Below the pieces are notes generated by a model. It saw only the letters and a list, made by a program, of their open reading frames with translations, was not told the origin of the DNA and did no database searches. A program made the position numbers and the translations under genes. DNA of 64,000 nt from Salinimicrobium catena (GTDB lineage: Bacteria; Bacteroidota; Bacteroidia; Flavobacteriales; Flavobacteriaceae), in NCBI RefSeq assembly GCF_900102915.1, contig NZ_FNGG01000005.1, forward strand, positions 100,556-164,555, read 5' to 3'. Below, in pieces: positions 44,124-54,233 of the stretch; position 1 is the first letter of the stretch; each line of letters starts with the position of its first letter.

Positions 44124-47100
44124 CTACTTCATTACCACTACCAGGTCATCTGCATAGACCATATCGCCTTCCTTGAGCACGATCTTATCTACCTCGCCGG
44201 AAAGGTTGGCTGTAATGGTAGTTTCCATTTTCATGGCTTCTATAACGAACAAGGGCTGGTTCTTTTCAACCTTGTCTCCCGGTTTGACCTGTATATTTGA
44301 CAAAGCACCCTGTAAAGGAGCCCCTACCTGTTTCTTATCTTCCTTGTCCACTTTTTGATGTACCACCTTCTCTACCTTCACCGATTCATCTTTCACCTCC
44401 ACAGCACGGGTCTGTCCGTTAACTTTAAAGAAAACCTTGGCCATGCCGTCTTCATTGGCGGCTCCCACAGAGAGGAATTGGATCAACAAGGTTTTTCCCT
44501 TGTCCAGCTCCACGATGATCTCTTCTCCCGGTTCCATTCCGTAGAAGAAATTTTTGGTGGGAATATTGATCACACTGCCATAAGTAACCTGGTGGTTATA
44601 GGCATCGGTAAAGACTTTCGGGTACAATTTATACGAGAGAAAATCGGTGATATCGAGCTCCCTGCCCATACCTTCGCTGAAGACCTTTTCGAACTCGGCA
44701 TATTCAGCTTCAAAGTCTATAGGATCAAGATGTGCATTGGGCCTGTCGGTATACGGCTCCTCATCCTTTAGAACGATCTTCTGGATCTTTTCAGGGAATC
44801 CTCCGGGCGGCTGACCAAGATCTCCCCTAAAGAAGCTTTTTACCGACTGCGGAAAGGACAGCTCCTCCCCTTTTTCCAGAACATCTTCAATGGAGAGATT
44901 GTTGCTTACCAGGTACTGCGCCATATCCCCCACCACTTTTGAACTCGGGGTTACTTTGATGATATCTCCAAAAAGCTCGTTTACCTTGGAATACATTTCG
45001 GTGATCTCATGAAACCGGTCAGAAAGTCCAAGAGATTCTGCCTGAGGTTTCAAATTGGAATACTGCCCGCCGGGAATTTCATGTTTATAAACCTCTCCGG
45101 TTCCGGCCTTGAGGCCCGATTCGAAGGGATAATAATATTTTCTCACCGCTTCCCAATACTGGGAGTATTCATTCAGTTTATCGGTATTGAGAAGCCTTCC
45201 GCGGTTGTGAAACCTCAGCATTTCCACTACCGAATTGAAATTAGGCTGCGAGGTAAGGCCGGAAAGCCCTCCCAGCGCCAGGTCTATCACGTCTACTCCG
45301 GCCTCCACCGCCTTTAGGTAGGTAGCAGCCTGAATAGAGGAAGTGTCGTGGGTGTGCAGATGAATAGGAATATTGATGCGGGACTTCAGCGCAGACACCA
45401 GCTCAAAAGCGGCATCGGGCTTAAGGATTCCTGCCATATCCTTTATTCCGAGAATATGAGCTCCCGCGTTTTCAATGTCTTTGCCCAGCTGAATGTAATA
45501 TTCCAGGTTGTATTTGTTCTCCTGCGGATCCATGATATCACCGGTGTAGCAAATAGTACCTTCCGCGAGGCCATCGGTCTTTTTTCGAACATATTCGATA
45601 CAGGGCGCGATAGATTCCATCCAGTTAAGGCTGTCGAAAATCCGGAACACATCGATCCCGTTCTCCCAGGATTTCTCCACGAACTTTTCTATAAGATTAT
45701 CGGGATAAGCCGTGTAACCCACTCCGTTAGAACCTCTCAGCAGCATCTGCATAAGGATATTGGGCATGGCCTCGCGCAGTCTTCTTAGTCTTTCCCACGG
45801 ATTTTCCTTCAGGAAACGCATACAAACGTCAAAGGTCGCCCCGCCCCAAACTTCCATACTGAAGACTTCCGGGTGATTGCGAGCAAAACCTTCAGCTACC
45901 TTGAGCATATCTGTAGTACGCATCCTTGTGGCCAGCAGACTCTGGTGCGCATCGCGCATGGTGGTATCGGTGTAATGCACCTTGCCTTCATGTCTCAGCC
46001 AGCGCGAGAACTTATCGGGTCCGTATTCCGTCAACAGGTCCTTGGTTCCTTTTGGATATCCGTTGTCTTCAGGAAAAGTGGGAATGACCGGCTTTATAAA
46101 ATCGGTCTTTTTTTCTGCATTTTTGACGTCATCATTACCGTTCACGATGACGTCACCCAGAAATTTCACCATTTTGGTCGCCCGGTTGCGGGTCTTTTTG
46201 AACTCGAACAGTTCAGGATGGTCTTTGATAAAATTCACCGTGACCTCTCCATTTCTGAAGGTCTGGTTGGAAAGAATGTTATCCAAAAATCCGATGTTCG
46301 TCATCACTCCCCGAATCCTGAACTCAGCCAGAGCCCGCCGCATCTTTCTGCAGGCCCCGTCAAGGGTACGGCTGCTGGCAGAAACCTTCACCAGCATGGA
46401 ATCAAAGAAAGGCGAAACGGTCACCCCCTGATAGATACTGCCCGCATCGAGCCTGATCCCGAATCCGGAGGCACTTCTATAGGTGGTGATGGTACCGTAG
46501 TCTGGTTTAAAATCGTTAGTGGGGTCTTCGGTAGTGATGCGACACTGCAGAGCATAGCCATTCGTTTCCAGGCTTTCCTGGCTATCGATCTTGATCTGTT
46601 TATCTGACAGTTTATAACCTCCGGCAATAAAGATCTGAGTTTTGACCAGGTCAATATTCGTTATGATCTCTGTCACCGTGTGCTCTACCTGGATCCTGGG
46701 ATTCACTTCAATGAAAAAGATCTCGCCGTTCTTATCTACCAGGAACTCTACGGTTCCAATGTTGTTATAATTTACGGCCTCACAAATGTCAAGCGCATAC
46801 TTGTAGAGGTTCTGTTTGATCTTTTCGTCCAGGCCTTGAGAAGGTGCGAATTCGATAACTTTTTGGTAACGGCGTTGAACTGAACAATCGCGCTCAAAAA
46901 GATGCACCATGTTCCCGTGATTATCGGCCACTATCTGTATCTCTATATGCTTGGGATCTTCCACGAATTTCTCCAGGAAAACCGTATCGTCCCCAAAGGC
47001 ATTTTTGGCTTCCCTTCGGGATTCGTTAAAGCCGCTTTTTAGCTCCTCCTCACTTCTTATCACCCGCATTCCACGGCCACCTCCCCCAGACGCAGCTTTC

Positions 47101-47576
47101 AGCATCACGGGGTAACCTATGTTTTTAGCTTCTTCAAGCGCTATTTCTACGGAAGTGAGCTCTTTTTCATTGCTTTGAATGACTGGCACTTTTTTCTCTA
47201 CCGCCACTTCTTTCGCCTTCACCTTGTCACCAAGCGATCTCAACACCGAAACCTTAGGGCCGATAAAGATGATATCGTTCTCCTCACATTTTTGAGCGAA
47301 TTCAGCGTTTTCTGAAAGGAAACCATATCCCGGGTGAATGGCATCCACATTATTCTTTTTAGCGATCTTGATGATAGCGTCTATGTCCAGGTAAGGCTTC
47401 AAAGGCTCATTGTCGGCACCTATCTGGTAAGATTCGTCGGCTTTATAGCGGTGCAGGGAATAGCGGTCTTCAAAAGTGTAGATCCCCACGGTGCGTAAGC
47501 CTATCTCTGTGCAGGCTCTAAAAATCCTTATGGCAATCTCTCCTCTGTTCGCTACTAGTACCTTCTTTATGTCCAT
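44124..47576 (-). CDS. pyc: Pyruvate carboxylase
   Basis: 1150 residues, the full-length single-chain enzyme that makes oxaloacetate from pyruvate and bicarbonate with ATP. Order: biotin carboxylase domain (1-~460: VLVANRGEIAIRIFRACTE, ASGGGGRGMRV, FIEVNPRIQVEHTVTE), the HMGL-like carboxyltransferase (~530-810: TTMRDAHQSLLATRMRT, LHTHDTSS), the PYC/OADA domain, and a C-terminal biotinyl domain. The biotinylated Lys is about 1116 in EAMKMET. BirA, the ligase that attaches biotin, is encoded at 57.7 kb in this window. Anaplerotic role for growth on sugars or lactate. Monocistronic. Confidence 0.98.
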   Translation of the reverse strand: MDIKKVLVANRGEIAIRIFRACTEIGLRTVGIYTFEDRYSLHRYKADESYQIGADNEPLKPYLDIDAIIKIAKKNNVDAIHPGYGFLSENAEFAQKCEENDIIFIGPKVSVLRSLGDKVKAKEVAVEKKVPVIQSNEKELTSVEIALEEAKNIGYPVMLKAASGGGGRGMRVIRSEEELKSGFNESRREAKNAFGDDTVFLEKFVEDPKHIEIQIVADNHGNMVHLFERDCSVQRRYQKVIEFAPSQGLDEKIKQNLYKYALDICEAVNYNNIGTVEFLVDKNGEIFFIEVNPRIQVEHTVTEIITNIDLVKTQIFIAGGYKLSDKQIKIDSQESLETNGYALQCRITTEDPTNDFKPDYGTITTYRSASGFGIRLDAGSIYQGVTVSPFFDSMLVKVSASSRTLDGACRKMRRALAEFRIRGVMTNIGFLDNILSNQTFRNGEVTVNFIKDHPELFEFKKTRNRATKMVKFLGDVIVNGNDDVKNAEKKTDFIKPVIPTFPEDNGYPKGTKDLLTEYGPDKFSRWLRHEGKVHYTDTTMRDAHQSLLATRMRTTDMLKVAEGFARNHPEVFSMEVWGGATFDVCMRFLKENPWERLRRLREAMPNILMQMLLRGSNGVGYTAYPDNLIEKFVEKSWENGIDVFRIFDSLNWMESIAPCIEYVRKKTDGLAEGTICYTGDIMDPQENKYNLEYYIQLGKDIENAGAHILGIKDMAGILKPDAAFELVSALKSRINIPIHLHTHDTSSIQAATYLKAVEAGVDVIDLALGGLSGLTSQPNFNSVVEMLRFHNRGRLLNTDKLNEYSQYWEAVRKYYYPFESGLKAGTGEVYKHEIPGGQYSNLKPQAESLGLSDRFHEITEMYSKVNELFGDIIKVTPSSKVVGDMAQYLVSNNLSIEDVLEKGEELSFPQSVKSFFRGDLGQPPGGFPEKIQKIVLKDEEPYTDRPNAHLDPIDFEAEYAEFEKVFSEGMGRELDITDFLSYKLYPKVFTDAYNHQVTYGSVINIPTKNFFYGMEPGEEIIVELDKGKTLLIQFLSVGAANEDGMAKVFFKVNGQTRAVEVKDESVKVEKVVHQKVDKEDKKQVGAPLQGALSNIQVKPGDKVEKNQPLFVIEAMKMETTITANLSGEVDKIVLKEGDMVYADDLVVVMK

Positions 47577-47650
47577 TTCTGAAAAATGCTTTTTATGATT
47601 GGTTAAATTTTCTCCCTCTCCCGAAGAAGCAATTGTTCAGAAATTAAAAA

Positions 47651-47678
47651 GAAAAAAGCGGTGAGACACCGCTTTTTG
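47651..47678 (-). terminator. Terminator of yaaA
   Basis: Arms AAAAAGCGGTG (47653-47663) and CACCGCTTTTT (47667-47677) with a 3-nt loop. It lies between yaaA and pyc, both minus strand. Confidence 0.85.
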
Positions 47679-47707
47679 AAATACTTTAACAATAAACCCG
47701 CTGCTGC

Positions 47708-48469
47708 TTAGCGCGTGAAAACCAGCTCGTTATTTTTAACGCTTTCTTCCTCGCTGTAACGGTAACCGTCGTAATCAAAACCCTTGAGGTCCTCAACGGA
47801 ATTGGCTTCGGTATCTACTATATATCTCACCATAGAACCTCGTGCTTTCTTTGCGAAGAAGCTGATGATCTTGAGCTTTCCGTTCTTATAATCCTTGAAT
47901 ACCGGAGTGATCACAGGGACCTTAAGCTTTTTGGTATTTATGGCTTTAAAATACTCGTTACTGGCCAGGTTAACGAACAGTTCCTCATCAGCTAATTCTT
48001 TGTTGAGATAGCCGGTCACTTTTTCCTGCCACAGGTCATACAGATCTTTTTTGCGGCTTACCGAAAGTGAGGTGCCCATTTCCAAACGATATGGCTGAAT
48101 AAGATCCAGCGGTCTCAGGATTCCGTAGTAGCCCGAAAGGATCCGCAGGGAATCCTGCAGAAAATCCAGTTTTTCAACCGGAATGGTATAAGCCTCCAAT
48201 CCCGTATAAACATCGCCGTTGAATGCGTACACCGCGGGGCGGGAATTCTGCTTGTTGTGTTCTGCTTCAAATTCGTGGTATCGGGTGTAATTGAGATCGG
48301 CCAGCTTATCACTGATGCCCATTAATTCTGAAATTTCCTTTTTGGACATCCTGGCCAGTTTCCGGTTAACGGTAGCTGCGGTCTCCAGGAACTCAGGCTG
48401 GGTGCCTCTTGAGGTGGGTAGCTTGGTTTCGTAATCTAAAGTTTTGGCGGGGGAAATAACTATTTTCAT
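47708..48469 (-). CDS. yaaA: YaaA/DUF328 family peroxide-stress protein
   Basis: 253 residues, matching the family from the first residues ([14 protein letters not shown]). [74 protein letters not shown] and [16 protein letters not shown] are the family's conserved segments. In E. coli YaaA lowers free iron during peroxide stress and binds DNA; assumed similar here. Single gene with a terminator behind it. Confidence 0.95.
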   Translation of the reverse strand: MKIVISPAKTLDYETKLPTSRGTQPEFLETAATVNRKLARMSKKEISELMGISDKLADLNYTRYHEFEAEHNKQNSRPAVYAFNGDVYTGLEAYTIPVEKLDFLQDSLRILSGYYGILRPLDLIQPYRLEMGTSLSVSRKKDLYDLWQEKVTGYLNKELADEELFVNLASNEYFKAINTKKLKVPVITPVFKDYKNGKLKIISFFAKKARGSMVRYIVDTEANSVEDLKGFDYDGYRYSEEESVKNNELVFTR

Positions 48470-48523
48470 ATTCTGATCTTTCCGAAGAAATTTATTGGTC
48501 TAAAATGCTGCTCTAAAATATAA

Positions 48524-48551
48524 AATCCCGGAAGGTTTTCCTGCCGGGATT
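48524..48551 (-). terminator. Terminator of the PASTA-rluD unit
   Basis: Arms AATCCCGG (48524-48531) and CCGGGATT (48544-48551), with T/A runs on each side. It is 38 bases beyond the rluD stop. Confidence 0.75.
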
Positions 48552-48588
48552 CTTTTTTCCTTTTGATAATGCTATTGAAAAAGCTTAT

Positions 48589-49650
48589 TTAATCGATGAA
48601 CTCCTTCTGATTTTTAGCATAACTGCGCCATTTCTCGATACACTGCTCCATATCCTCGGGAATTGGAGTATCAAAGCTCATCCACTCCCCGCTAACAGGA
48701 TGTTTAAACCCAAGGGTTTTGGCGTGCAGTGCCTGCCTTGGCAGCACCTTGAAACAGTTCTCCACGAACTGCTTATATTTTGTAAAAGTGGTTCCCTTCA
48801 GGATCTTATCGCCACCATAACGTTCGTCATTGAACAGGGTATGGCCAATATGTTTCATGTGCACCCTTATCTGGTGCGTTCTTCCGGTTTCCAGCTTACA
48901 GGAAACAAGGGTAACATATCCCAGCCTTTCGATCACCTTAAAATGGGTCACAGCCGGTTTCCCTTTATCTTCATCATCTCCCAGGTAAACGGTGTTCTGC
49001 AGCCTGTTCTTTGGGTGCCTGCCAATATTGCCTTCAATAGTTCCTTCGTCTTCCTCGACATTTCCCCAAACTATAGCCACATACTCGCGTTCACTGCTCT
49101 TTTTAAAAAATTGTTTTGAGAGGTGCGTCATGGCCCGTTCGGTCTTGGCGATCACGAGGAGTCCGCTGGTATCCTTATCTATACGGTGCACCAGTCCCGG
49201 CCGTTCACTGCTGTTCTGCGGAAGGTTGTCAAAATGGTACACCAGGGCGTTGATCAGGGTTCCGCTGTAGTTCCCGTGTCCCGGATGCACTACCATACCT
49301 GCAGGTTTGTTCACCACTAGCAGGGCGTCATCCTCATGCACGATGTCAAGCGGAATATCTTCGGGAGTCAACAGGAATTCGTATGGCGGATGCTCAAAAA
49401 GCACCTGCACCACATCTCCCGGTTTTACCTTGTAATTCTGTTTTACGGGAACCTCGTTGACATGGATGTTCCCTTCTTTAGCGGCCGTTTGTATCTTGTT
49501 ACGGGTCGCTTTTTCAATGTAGTTCATGAGGAACTTGTCCACCCTCAGCGGTTGCTGGCCTTTATCGGCTACAAACCGGTGATGCTCATACAGCTCATCA
49601 TCATTCTCATCCAGTTCAGGATTAGTATTCTCAGAAGTCAAATTCTTCAT
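48589..49650 (-). CDS. rluD: RluD-type ribosomal large-subunit pseudouridine synthase
   Basis: 353 residues. An S4 RNA-binding domain (LRVDKFLMNYIEKATRNKIQTAAKEGNIHVNEVPVKQNYKVKPGDVVQV, about 35-84) is followed by the RluA-family catalytic domain with the active Asp158 in HRIDKDTSGLLVIAKT. Also seen are VNKPAGMVVHPGHG and LETGRTHQIRVHM. RluD modifies the helix 69 loop of 23S rRNA. Its first 20 bases overlap the end of the PASTA gene, so the two are co-transcribed. Confidence 0.94.
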   Translation of the reverse strand: MKNLTSENTNPELDENDDELYEHHRFVADKGQQPLRVDKFLMNYIEKATRNKIQTAAKEGNIHVNEVPVKQNYKVKPGDVVQVLFEHPPYEFLLTPEDIPLDIVHEDDALLVVNKPAGMVVHPGHGNYSGTLINALVYHFDNLPQNSSERPGLVHRIDKDTSGLLVIAKTERAMTHLSKQFFKKSSEREYVAIVWGNVEEDEGTIEGNIGRHPKNRLQNTVYLGDDEDKGKPAVTHFKVIERLGYVTLVSCKLETGRTHQIRVHMKHIGHTLFNDERYGGDKILKGTTFTKYKQFVENCFKVLPRQALHAKTLGFKHPVSGEWMSFDTPIPEDMEQCIEKWRSYAKNQKEFID

Positions 49651-50266
49651 TCTCCAGGTCGTCTAATATTTCTTCTTCGGCTGTTTTTTCCTCTTCATCT
49701 TCCATCCCGTATCTTCCGGAGCCGTCACCCAAAACCAGGTCAATTTTTGAAGTTTTCATCAATTTATCTCCCGGTTCCAGCTTTTCGCCTTTATACCTAA
49801 GTTCCAGCACGGCATCTTTGGCCACATCGGGCTTATACGTGATCGAACCAATTTCAAATCCAAGTGACTTCAATGTGGGTTCTACCTGTCTTCTTGTCCT
49901 TCGGATAAGATTCTCCGGAATTTCCACTTTTCGGTATCCCGAAGGGTTCAGCGTCAAATAGATCTTTCTGTTCTCTTTAACGAATTTCCCCGGAAGCGGC
50001 ACCTGATCGATCACCGAATACGGAGGATAGTCAGGATTGTAATTGGCAGAGTCAAGGATCTCCCGTCTCAGGTCCAGCTCAGCCAGTTGCTGGTCAACCT
50101 TATCAAGCGAAAGTCGTGCCAGATTGGGAACCGTAATTCTCTGGTCCTGATTGGTGGAATGCTCCAGCCATTCAAGGATCACAAAAGTGATCAATACCAG
50201 GGCAAGGGCTGCCAAAACCAGTTGTATCAAAAAGGTTTTGCTAAAGATAAATTTGAGGAAAGTCAT
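49631..50266 (-). CDS. Membrane-anchored PASTA-domain protein
   Basis: 211 residues. One transmembrane helix near the N-terminus (FLIQLVLAALALVLITFVIL) leaves the rest periplasmic. Two to three PASTA repeats follow (ITVPNLARLSLDKVDQQLAELDLRREIL, VEIPENLIRRTRRQVEPTLKSLGFEIGSI). The tail is strongly acidic. There is no kinase or transpeptidase domain. PASTA modules bind muropeptides or act as spacers, which fits the neighbouring ddl on the other strand. Its -7 box TATCTTTG (50290-50283) is 17 bases before the start. Confidence 0.88.
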   Translation of the reverse strand: MTFLKFIFSKTFLIQLVLAALALVLITFVILEWLEHSTNQDQRITVPNLARLSLDKVDQQLAELDLRREILDSANYNPDYPPYSVIDQVPLPGKFVKENRKIYLTLNPSGYRKVEIPENLIRRTRRQVEPTLKSLGFEIGSITYKPDVAKDAVLELRYKGEKLEPGDKLMKTSKIDLVLGDGSGRYGMEDEEEKTAEEEILDDLENEEFDF

Positions 50267-50282
50267 AGTTTCAAATAAAAAA

Positions 50283-50290
50283 CAAAGATA
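50283..50290 (-). promoter_or_regulatory. -7 box of the PASTA-rluD unit
   Basis: TATCTTTG on the minus strand, exact to TAnnTTTG; no clear -33 TTTG. Confidence 0.5.
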
Positions 50291-50304
50291 TAAAAACAGG
50301 TGAT

Positions 50305-50337
50305 TTTGCAGACATTCATTTAATAGTCCTACTTTTG
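50305..50337 (+). promoter_or_regulatory. Promoter of ddl
   Basis: TTTG (50305-50308), 21-nt spacer, TACTTTTG (50330-50337); the ddl ATG is 31 bases downstream. Divergent from the PASTA promoter. Confidence 0.6.
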
Positions 50338-50367
50338 TTAACGCAAATAAACTGCCAATATTCGAGT

Positions 50368-51345
50368 ATGAAGAAAAATGTCGCCATAGCCATGGGTGGC
50401 TATTCCAGTGAGTACCGCATTTCCATTAACAGTGGTAACGTGGTGTACAAGAATCTTGACCGCGAAAAATACAACCCGTACCGGGTTCATATCCTGCAGA
50501 AAGAATGGTTCGTGATAGGTGAAAATGACACGCCCTACCCTATCAACCGTAGCAATTTCACGGTCACCATAGACGGAAAACTGATCACCTTTGACTGCGT
50601 TTTCAATACCATTCACGGTACTCCCGGCGAGAACGGACTACTTCAGGCTTACCTGGAATTGCTCGACATTCCGCAGACATCCTGTGATTTTTACCAGTCG
50701 GCATTGACCTTCAATAAGAGGGACCTCATCAGTGTCCTTAAGCCCTACGGAATAAAAACGGCAGTGAACTATTTCCTCAACAAAGGAGACGAAGTGGAAC
50801 CCGATGAGATCGTGGAAAAGGTAGGCTTACCCTGTTTTGTAAAGGCCAACAAGGCCGGAAGCAGTTTTGGGATCACCAAAGTGAAGAAAAAGGAAGACAT
50901 TATTCGGGCGACAAAATTCGCTTTTAAGGAAGATGACGAGGTGATCATTGAATCTTTCCTTGACGGCACCGAAGTTTCAGTGGGTGTGATCATGTATAAA
51001 GGCGAGATCACCGCCTTGCCTGTAACCGAAATAGTTTCTGAAAATGAGTTTTTTGACTACGAAGCTAAATACCTCGGAAAATCCCAGGAGATCACTCCTG
51101 CGAGGATTTCCGAAGAGCAGACCCAAAGGGTACAGGAAATTGCGAAACTGATCTATAAAAAGCTGAAGATGAAAGGTTTTTCAAGATCAGAATTCATTTT
51201 CCATAATGGAGAACCTCATTTCATCGAGATGAACACCAACCCGGGGTTGAGCGAGGCGAGCATCCTGCCACAACAGGCAGCAGCAGCTGGTATCTCTCTT
51301 GAAGAACTTTTCGGGAACGCCATAGAAGCAGCTACCCGCAGCTGA
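50368..51345 (+). CDS. ddl: D-alanine--D-alanine ligase
   Basis: 325 residues from the ATG at 50368; eleven upstream codons in frame lie over the transcription start and are discarded. ATP-grasp fold: VAIAMGGYSSEYRISINSG (binding of the first D-Ala), FNTIHGTPGENGLLQAYLELL, LPCFVKANKAGSSFGITKV, VIIESFLDGTEVSVGV, and the metal ligands in FIEMNTNPGLSEASILPQQA. Forms the dipeptide used at the end of the muropeptide stem. Followed 49 bases later by coaD on the same strand. Confidence 0.96.
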   Translation: MKKNVAIAMGGYSSEYRISINSGNVVYKNLDREKYNPYRVHILQKEWFVIGENDTPYPINRSNFTVTIDGKLITFDCVFNTIHGTPGENGLLQAYLELLDIPQTSCDFYQSALTFNKRDLISVLKPYGIKTAVNYFLNKGDEVEPDEIVEKVGLPCFVKANKAGSSFGITKVKKKEDIIRATKFAFKEDDEVIIESFLDGTEVSVGVIMYKGEITALPVTEIVSENEFFDYEAKYLGKSQEITPARISEEQTQRVQEIAKLIYKKLKMKGFSRSEFIFHNGEPHFIEMNTNPGLSEASILPQQAAAAGISLEELFGNAIEAATRS

Positions 51346-51394
51346 ATTCACAGGAAAATCATTACTTTAGAACTGCAGGAACAAAATAAAAGGT

Positions 51395-51853
51395 ATGAAA
51401 AAAGCTGTTTTTCCGGGCTCTTTTGATCCGGTGACTTTAGGACATGTGGACATCATTGAACGCGGATTGCCTCTTTTTGACGAGATCATTTTAGCCATAG
51501 GAGTCAATGCCGATAAAAATTACATGTTCTCACTGGAAGATCGTGTGCGTTTCCTGGAAGAGACCTTCAAAGACGAGCCCAAGATCAAGGTGATGACCTA
51601 CACCGGCATGACGGTGGATTTCTGCAAAGAACAGAACGCCGATTTCATTCTGCGCGGCCTGCGAAGTTCCACGGATTTTGACTTCGAAAAGGTGATCGGT
51701 CAGACGAATTTCAAGATTTCAGGAATAGAAACCCTTTTCTTCATTACTTCTTCCGGAAAAAGTCATATTTCTTCAACCGTTGTTCGTGACGTGATCCGCA
51801 ATAACGGCGATTACAATTTCATGGTGCCTAAGGCAGTGTGGAAGAAAGAGTAG
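51395..51853 (+). CDS. coaD: Phosphopantetheine adenylyltransferase
   Basis: 152 residues. FPGSFDPVTLGHVDIIERGLPLFDEIILAIG has the nucleotidyltransferase (T/H)xGH motif (TLGH), and ISSTVVRDVI is the C-terminal signature. FILRGLRSSTDFDFE lies between. It catalyses the penultimate step of coenzyme A synthesis. TACTTTAG about 20 bases before the start is one base away from the -7 consensus, so it may have its own promoter. Confidence 0.97.
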   Translation: MKKAVFPGSFDPVTLGHVDIIERGLPLFDEIILAIGVNADKNYMFSLEDRVRFLEETFKDEPKIKVMTYTGMTVDFCKEQNADFILRGLRSSTDFDFEKVIGQTNFKISGIETLFFITSSGKSHISSTVVRDVIRNNGDYNFMVPKAVWKKE

Positions 51854-51873
51854 ATTATCGAACTTTTTATTCT

Positions 51874-51907
51874 AACCCTGTCAGGGGTTTGAAACCCTGA
51901 CAGAGTT
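51874..51907. repeat. REP-like palindrome between coaD and the TonB receptor gene
   Basis: CTGTCAGGGGTTT (51878-51890) pairs with AAACCCTGACAG (51892-51903) around a single-base loop, with one bulged G. Flanked by AACC and AGTT. Between convergent genes; no U-tract. Confidence 0.75.
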
Positions 51908-51911
51908 GTAG

Positions 51912-54233
51912 TTAAAAGAAATAACTGACCGATATCCCGCCAAAATAATTCCTGGGATCTCCCGGATAAAAATATCTCGGCTCCGCCCCGCCAAAGCCTA
52001 CAGCATTAGGAACTATAGAAGCGGCATAGTGTTCATCAAAAACATTGTTGATTCCAAAGAAGACCGCGGTTTCCCAGTTCTTAAAAATGTCAGGAGCGTA
52101 AGATAATTTCAGGTTCAGCAACTCGTAAGCTTCGGTATAGCCGGTATTCTGATCATTCAGCGGCATTTGCCCCTCATGCTGAAAAGAGGTGAAAAGAGAA
52201 AATCTGTTAGAAGTATGGAGATCAAAGCCGGCGTTAAGGCTCTTGTCGGGCACGGCCGGCAGGTCATTTCCGGAGAGATCTGTACCCGCGTCCACGAAAT
52301 CACCAAAATAAAAATCATTAAAAGAGGCGTTCAGAAAAGTTTTTGCACTGAGCCATGAGCTAATGTTGAAGTTGTACTTAGCGAGGAATTCGAGTCCGTT
52401 ATGGTCTGTTTTTCCAAGATTTCGGCCAATGTATCGATCTTCGGCCACCCGTTCGGCCACCAGCAGGTTGTCCACCTGTATGGAGAACGCGGAAACCTCA
52501 GCATATAGCCGGTTGTCCAGGAAATTACCTTTAAATCCTATTTCGTAATTCACACCCGTCTCCGGCTTAAGAGCCGTGTTGATAATTCCTTCGGGAGTCA
52601 AGGTTTCTGCCACAGTTGGCGTGGAAAACCCATGGCTCACTGAAGCGTAAAGATTCTTTCCGGGTAAAAAAGTATAAACCGCTCCAAGCCTGGGTGAAAA
52701 AATGCTTTTGAACCTGTAATTGCCTGTCTGGTCCACCTCATCTTCAGTGTAAAGATCTGTGAGCTCATAGCGGGTAGAATTCAGGTTGAGGCCGGCTTCA
52801 AGTTCCAGTTTTTCAGAAACTGATACATTCCACTGAGCGAAAAGATTATAATAGCTGCGATCCTGTTCATTGTTGCTCAGGTTGCTTCCTGCCACACTGC
52901 CTTTTCCCGGATCCTCCTCGTACAGGTTTTCAAAAGTGGCCGTATCGTACCACTCCCGGTAAATTTCACCGCCAAAGCTCATTTCTGAAGGCAACGAGAA
53001 AAGCTCATTTTTGAGACCGAATTTTGTGCGGAAGCCGGTAGCCACCTGCTCCTCCTTCAGAATATCAAAAGGTCTGGGTTCATACCCGTTCCTGAAATTC
53101 ATGAAAATACTGCTGGTGTGGAAGAATTTTTCAGAAAACTCCTGTTCATAAGACAATCCCAGTAAACCTTTATCATACGATTCGTAGCCCTGGGAAGCAG
53201 CCCAGGTATAAGCCGCCGAAGAAGGATCGTTCTCAAAATCTTCCCGGTTCAGCGAACTGGGAATATAGGCTTTTAGCCGCACCAGGTGCCCAAGCAGTGA
53301 GAGGGCGTTTTTTTTATTTCCTGCAACCTGCCCAAAAAGCGTGAAAGAATCCCGGTCGTATTCCCCGTTCTCCCGGTATCCGTCGGCAGACAAATGGTTG
53401 TAAGTGGCAGAAAACTTCGTCGATTCCGAAGAATGTGAGGCGTTTACGGTATGCTTCATAAGCCCAAAACTGCCAAAAGTGGAACTTACGGCCGCCGTGC
53501 TTCCCTCTTTTGCCGATAGATCGGGATACATGGTGATCACTCCACCCAGGCCAGCGCCATAAATGCTGGAAACCGGGCCTTTTATGATCTCCACCCGCTC
53601 AATGACGGCAGGATCAATATCGTCAAGAGTGGTTTCGCCTTCGGCCGTTGAGAGGGGAATGCCCATAAAATAAGCCTTGATTCGGTTGCTGCTGTATTGA
53701 GCCCTCGCTCCCACTCCGCGAATGCTGATCTTGTTGGTGTTCAATGCCCCCTGCAGCACATTGACTCCTGGTGCCCGATCCACTGCGCTTAAAATATTGG
53801 TCTTATCGGTTCTCTGGATCTCTTCCTGCCCTAAAATGCTTACCGACGCGGGGGTTCGCATCAGTTCCCGCGGAATGAGGGTGCTGCGCAATACTACTTC
53901 GGAAAGGCTTTCAGCCAAAGGGAAAAGCTGAAAAATTAGGTCTTCTTCGGAATTTGAGATCGTCACCAAAAGAGTTTCAAAGCCGGAAGCTGATATGGTC
54001 ATTACTACCGGAAATTCCTTCAGTTCAAGTTCAAATTTCCCGCGATCGTCAGTCGTGGTTTTTTCCGAAGAACCTGCCACATTGATTAATGCACCATCTA
54101 CCGCCTCGCCGGTGCTGGCGTTGATCACATTTCCGGAAATGTTTTGAGCTGCAAGATTTCCGCAAAAAAGTAACAGGCTGAGATATAGAGCGAAGTGCTT
54201 CAAAAAGGGAATTTTTAGGTCGGTTTTCCTCAC
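51912..54233 (-). CDS. TonB-dependent outer-membrane receptor with CarboxypepD_reg domain
   Basis: 773 residues. The signal peptide FALYLSLLLFCGNLAAQ lies after an unusually long charged start (GTG at 54233). Then come the carboxypeptidase-regulatory-like domain (ISGNVINASTGEAVDGALINVAG), the plug (RTPASVSILGQEEIQRTDKTNILSAVDRAPGVNVLQGALNTNKISIRGVGARAQ; VIERVEIIKGPVSSIYGAGLGGVITMYPD) and the barrel with the terminal aromatic pair (YFGGISVSYFF). The plug and barrel resemble FecA-like siderophore or iron-citrate receptors more than SusC, and no SusD follows. Monocistronic. Confidence 0.93.
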   Translation of the reverse strand: MRKTDLKIPFLKHFALYLSLLLFCGNLAAQNISGNVINASTGEAVDGALINVAGSSEKTTTDDRGKFELELKEFPVVMTISASGFETLLVTISNSEEDLIFQLFPLAESLSEVVLRSTLIPRELMRTPASVSILGQEEIQRTDKTNILSAVDRAPGVNVLQGALNTNKISIRGVGARAQYSSNRIKAYFMGIPLSTAEGETTLDDIDPAVIERVEIIKGPVSSIYGAGLGGVITMYPDLSAKEGSTAAVSSTFGSFGLMKHTVNASHSSESTKFSATYNHLSADGYRENGEYDRDSFTLFGQVAGNKKNALSLLGHLVRLKAYIPSSLNREDFENDPSSAAYTWAASQGYESYDKGLLGLSYEQEFSEKFFHTSSIFMNFRNGYEPRPFDILKEEQVATGFRTKFGLKNELFSLPSEMSFGGEIYREWYDTATFENLYEEDPGKGSVAGSNLSNNEQDRSYYNLFAQWNVSVSEKLELEAGLNLNSTRYELTDLYTEDEVDQTGNYRFKSIFSPRLGAVYTFLPGKNLYASVSHGFSTPTVAETLTPEGIINTALKPETGVNYEIGFKGNFLDNRLYAEVSAFSIQVDNLLVAERVAEDRYIGRNLGKTDHNGLEFLAKYNFNISSWLSAKTFLNASFNDFYFGDFVDAGTDLSGNDLPAVPDKSLNAGFDLHTSNRFSLFTSFQHEGQMPLNDQNTGYTEAYELLNLKLSYAPDIFKNWETAVFFGINNVFDEHYAASIVPNAVGFGGAEPRYFYPGDPRNYFGGISVSYFF

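Noticed and set aside
45009..46607. Several long ORFs antisense to pyruvate carboxylase
   Set aside because: They are shadows of a highly conserved gene; no family likeness.
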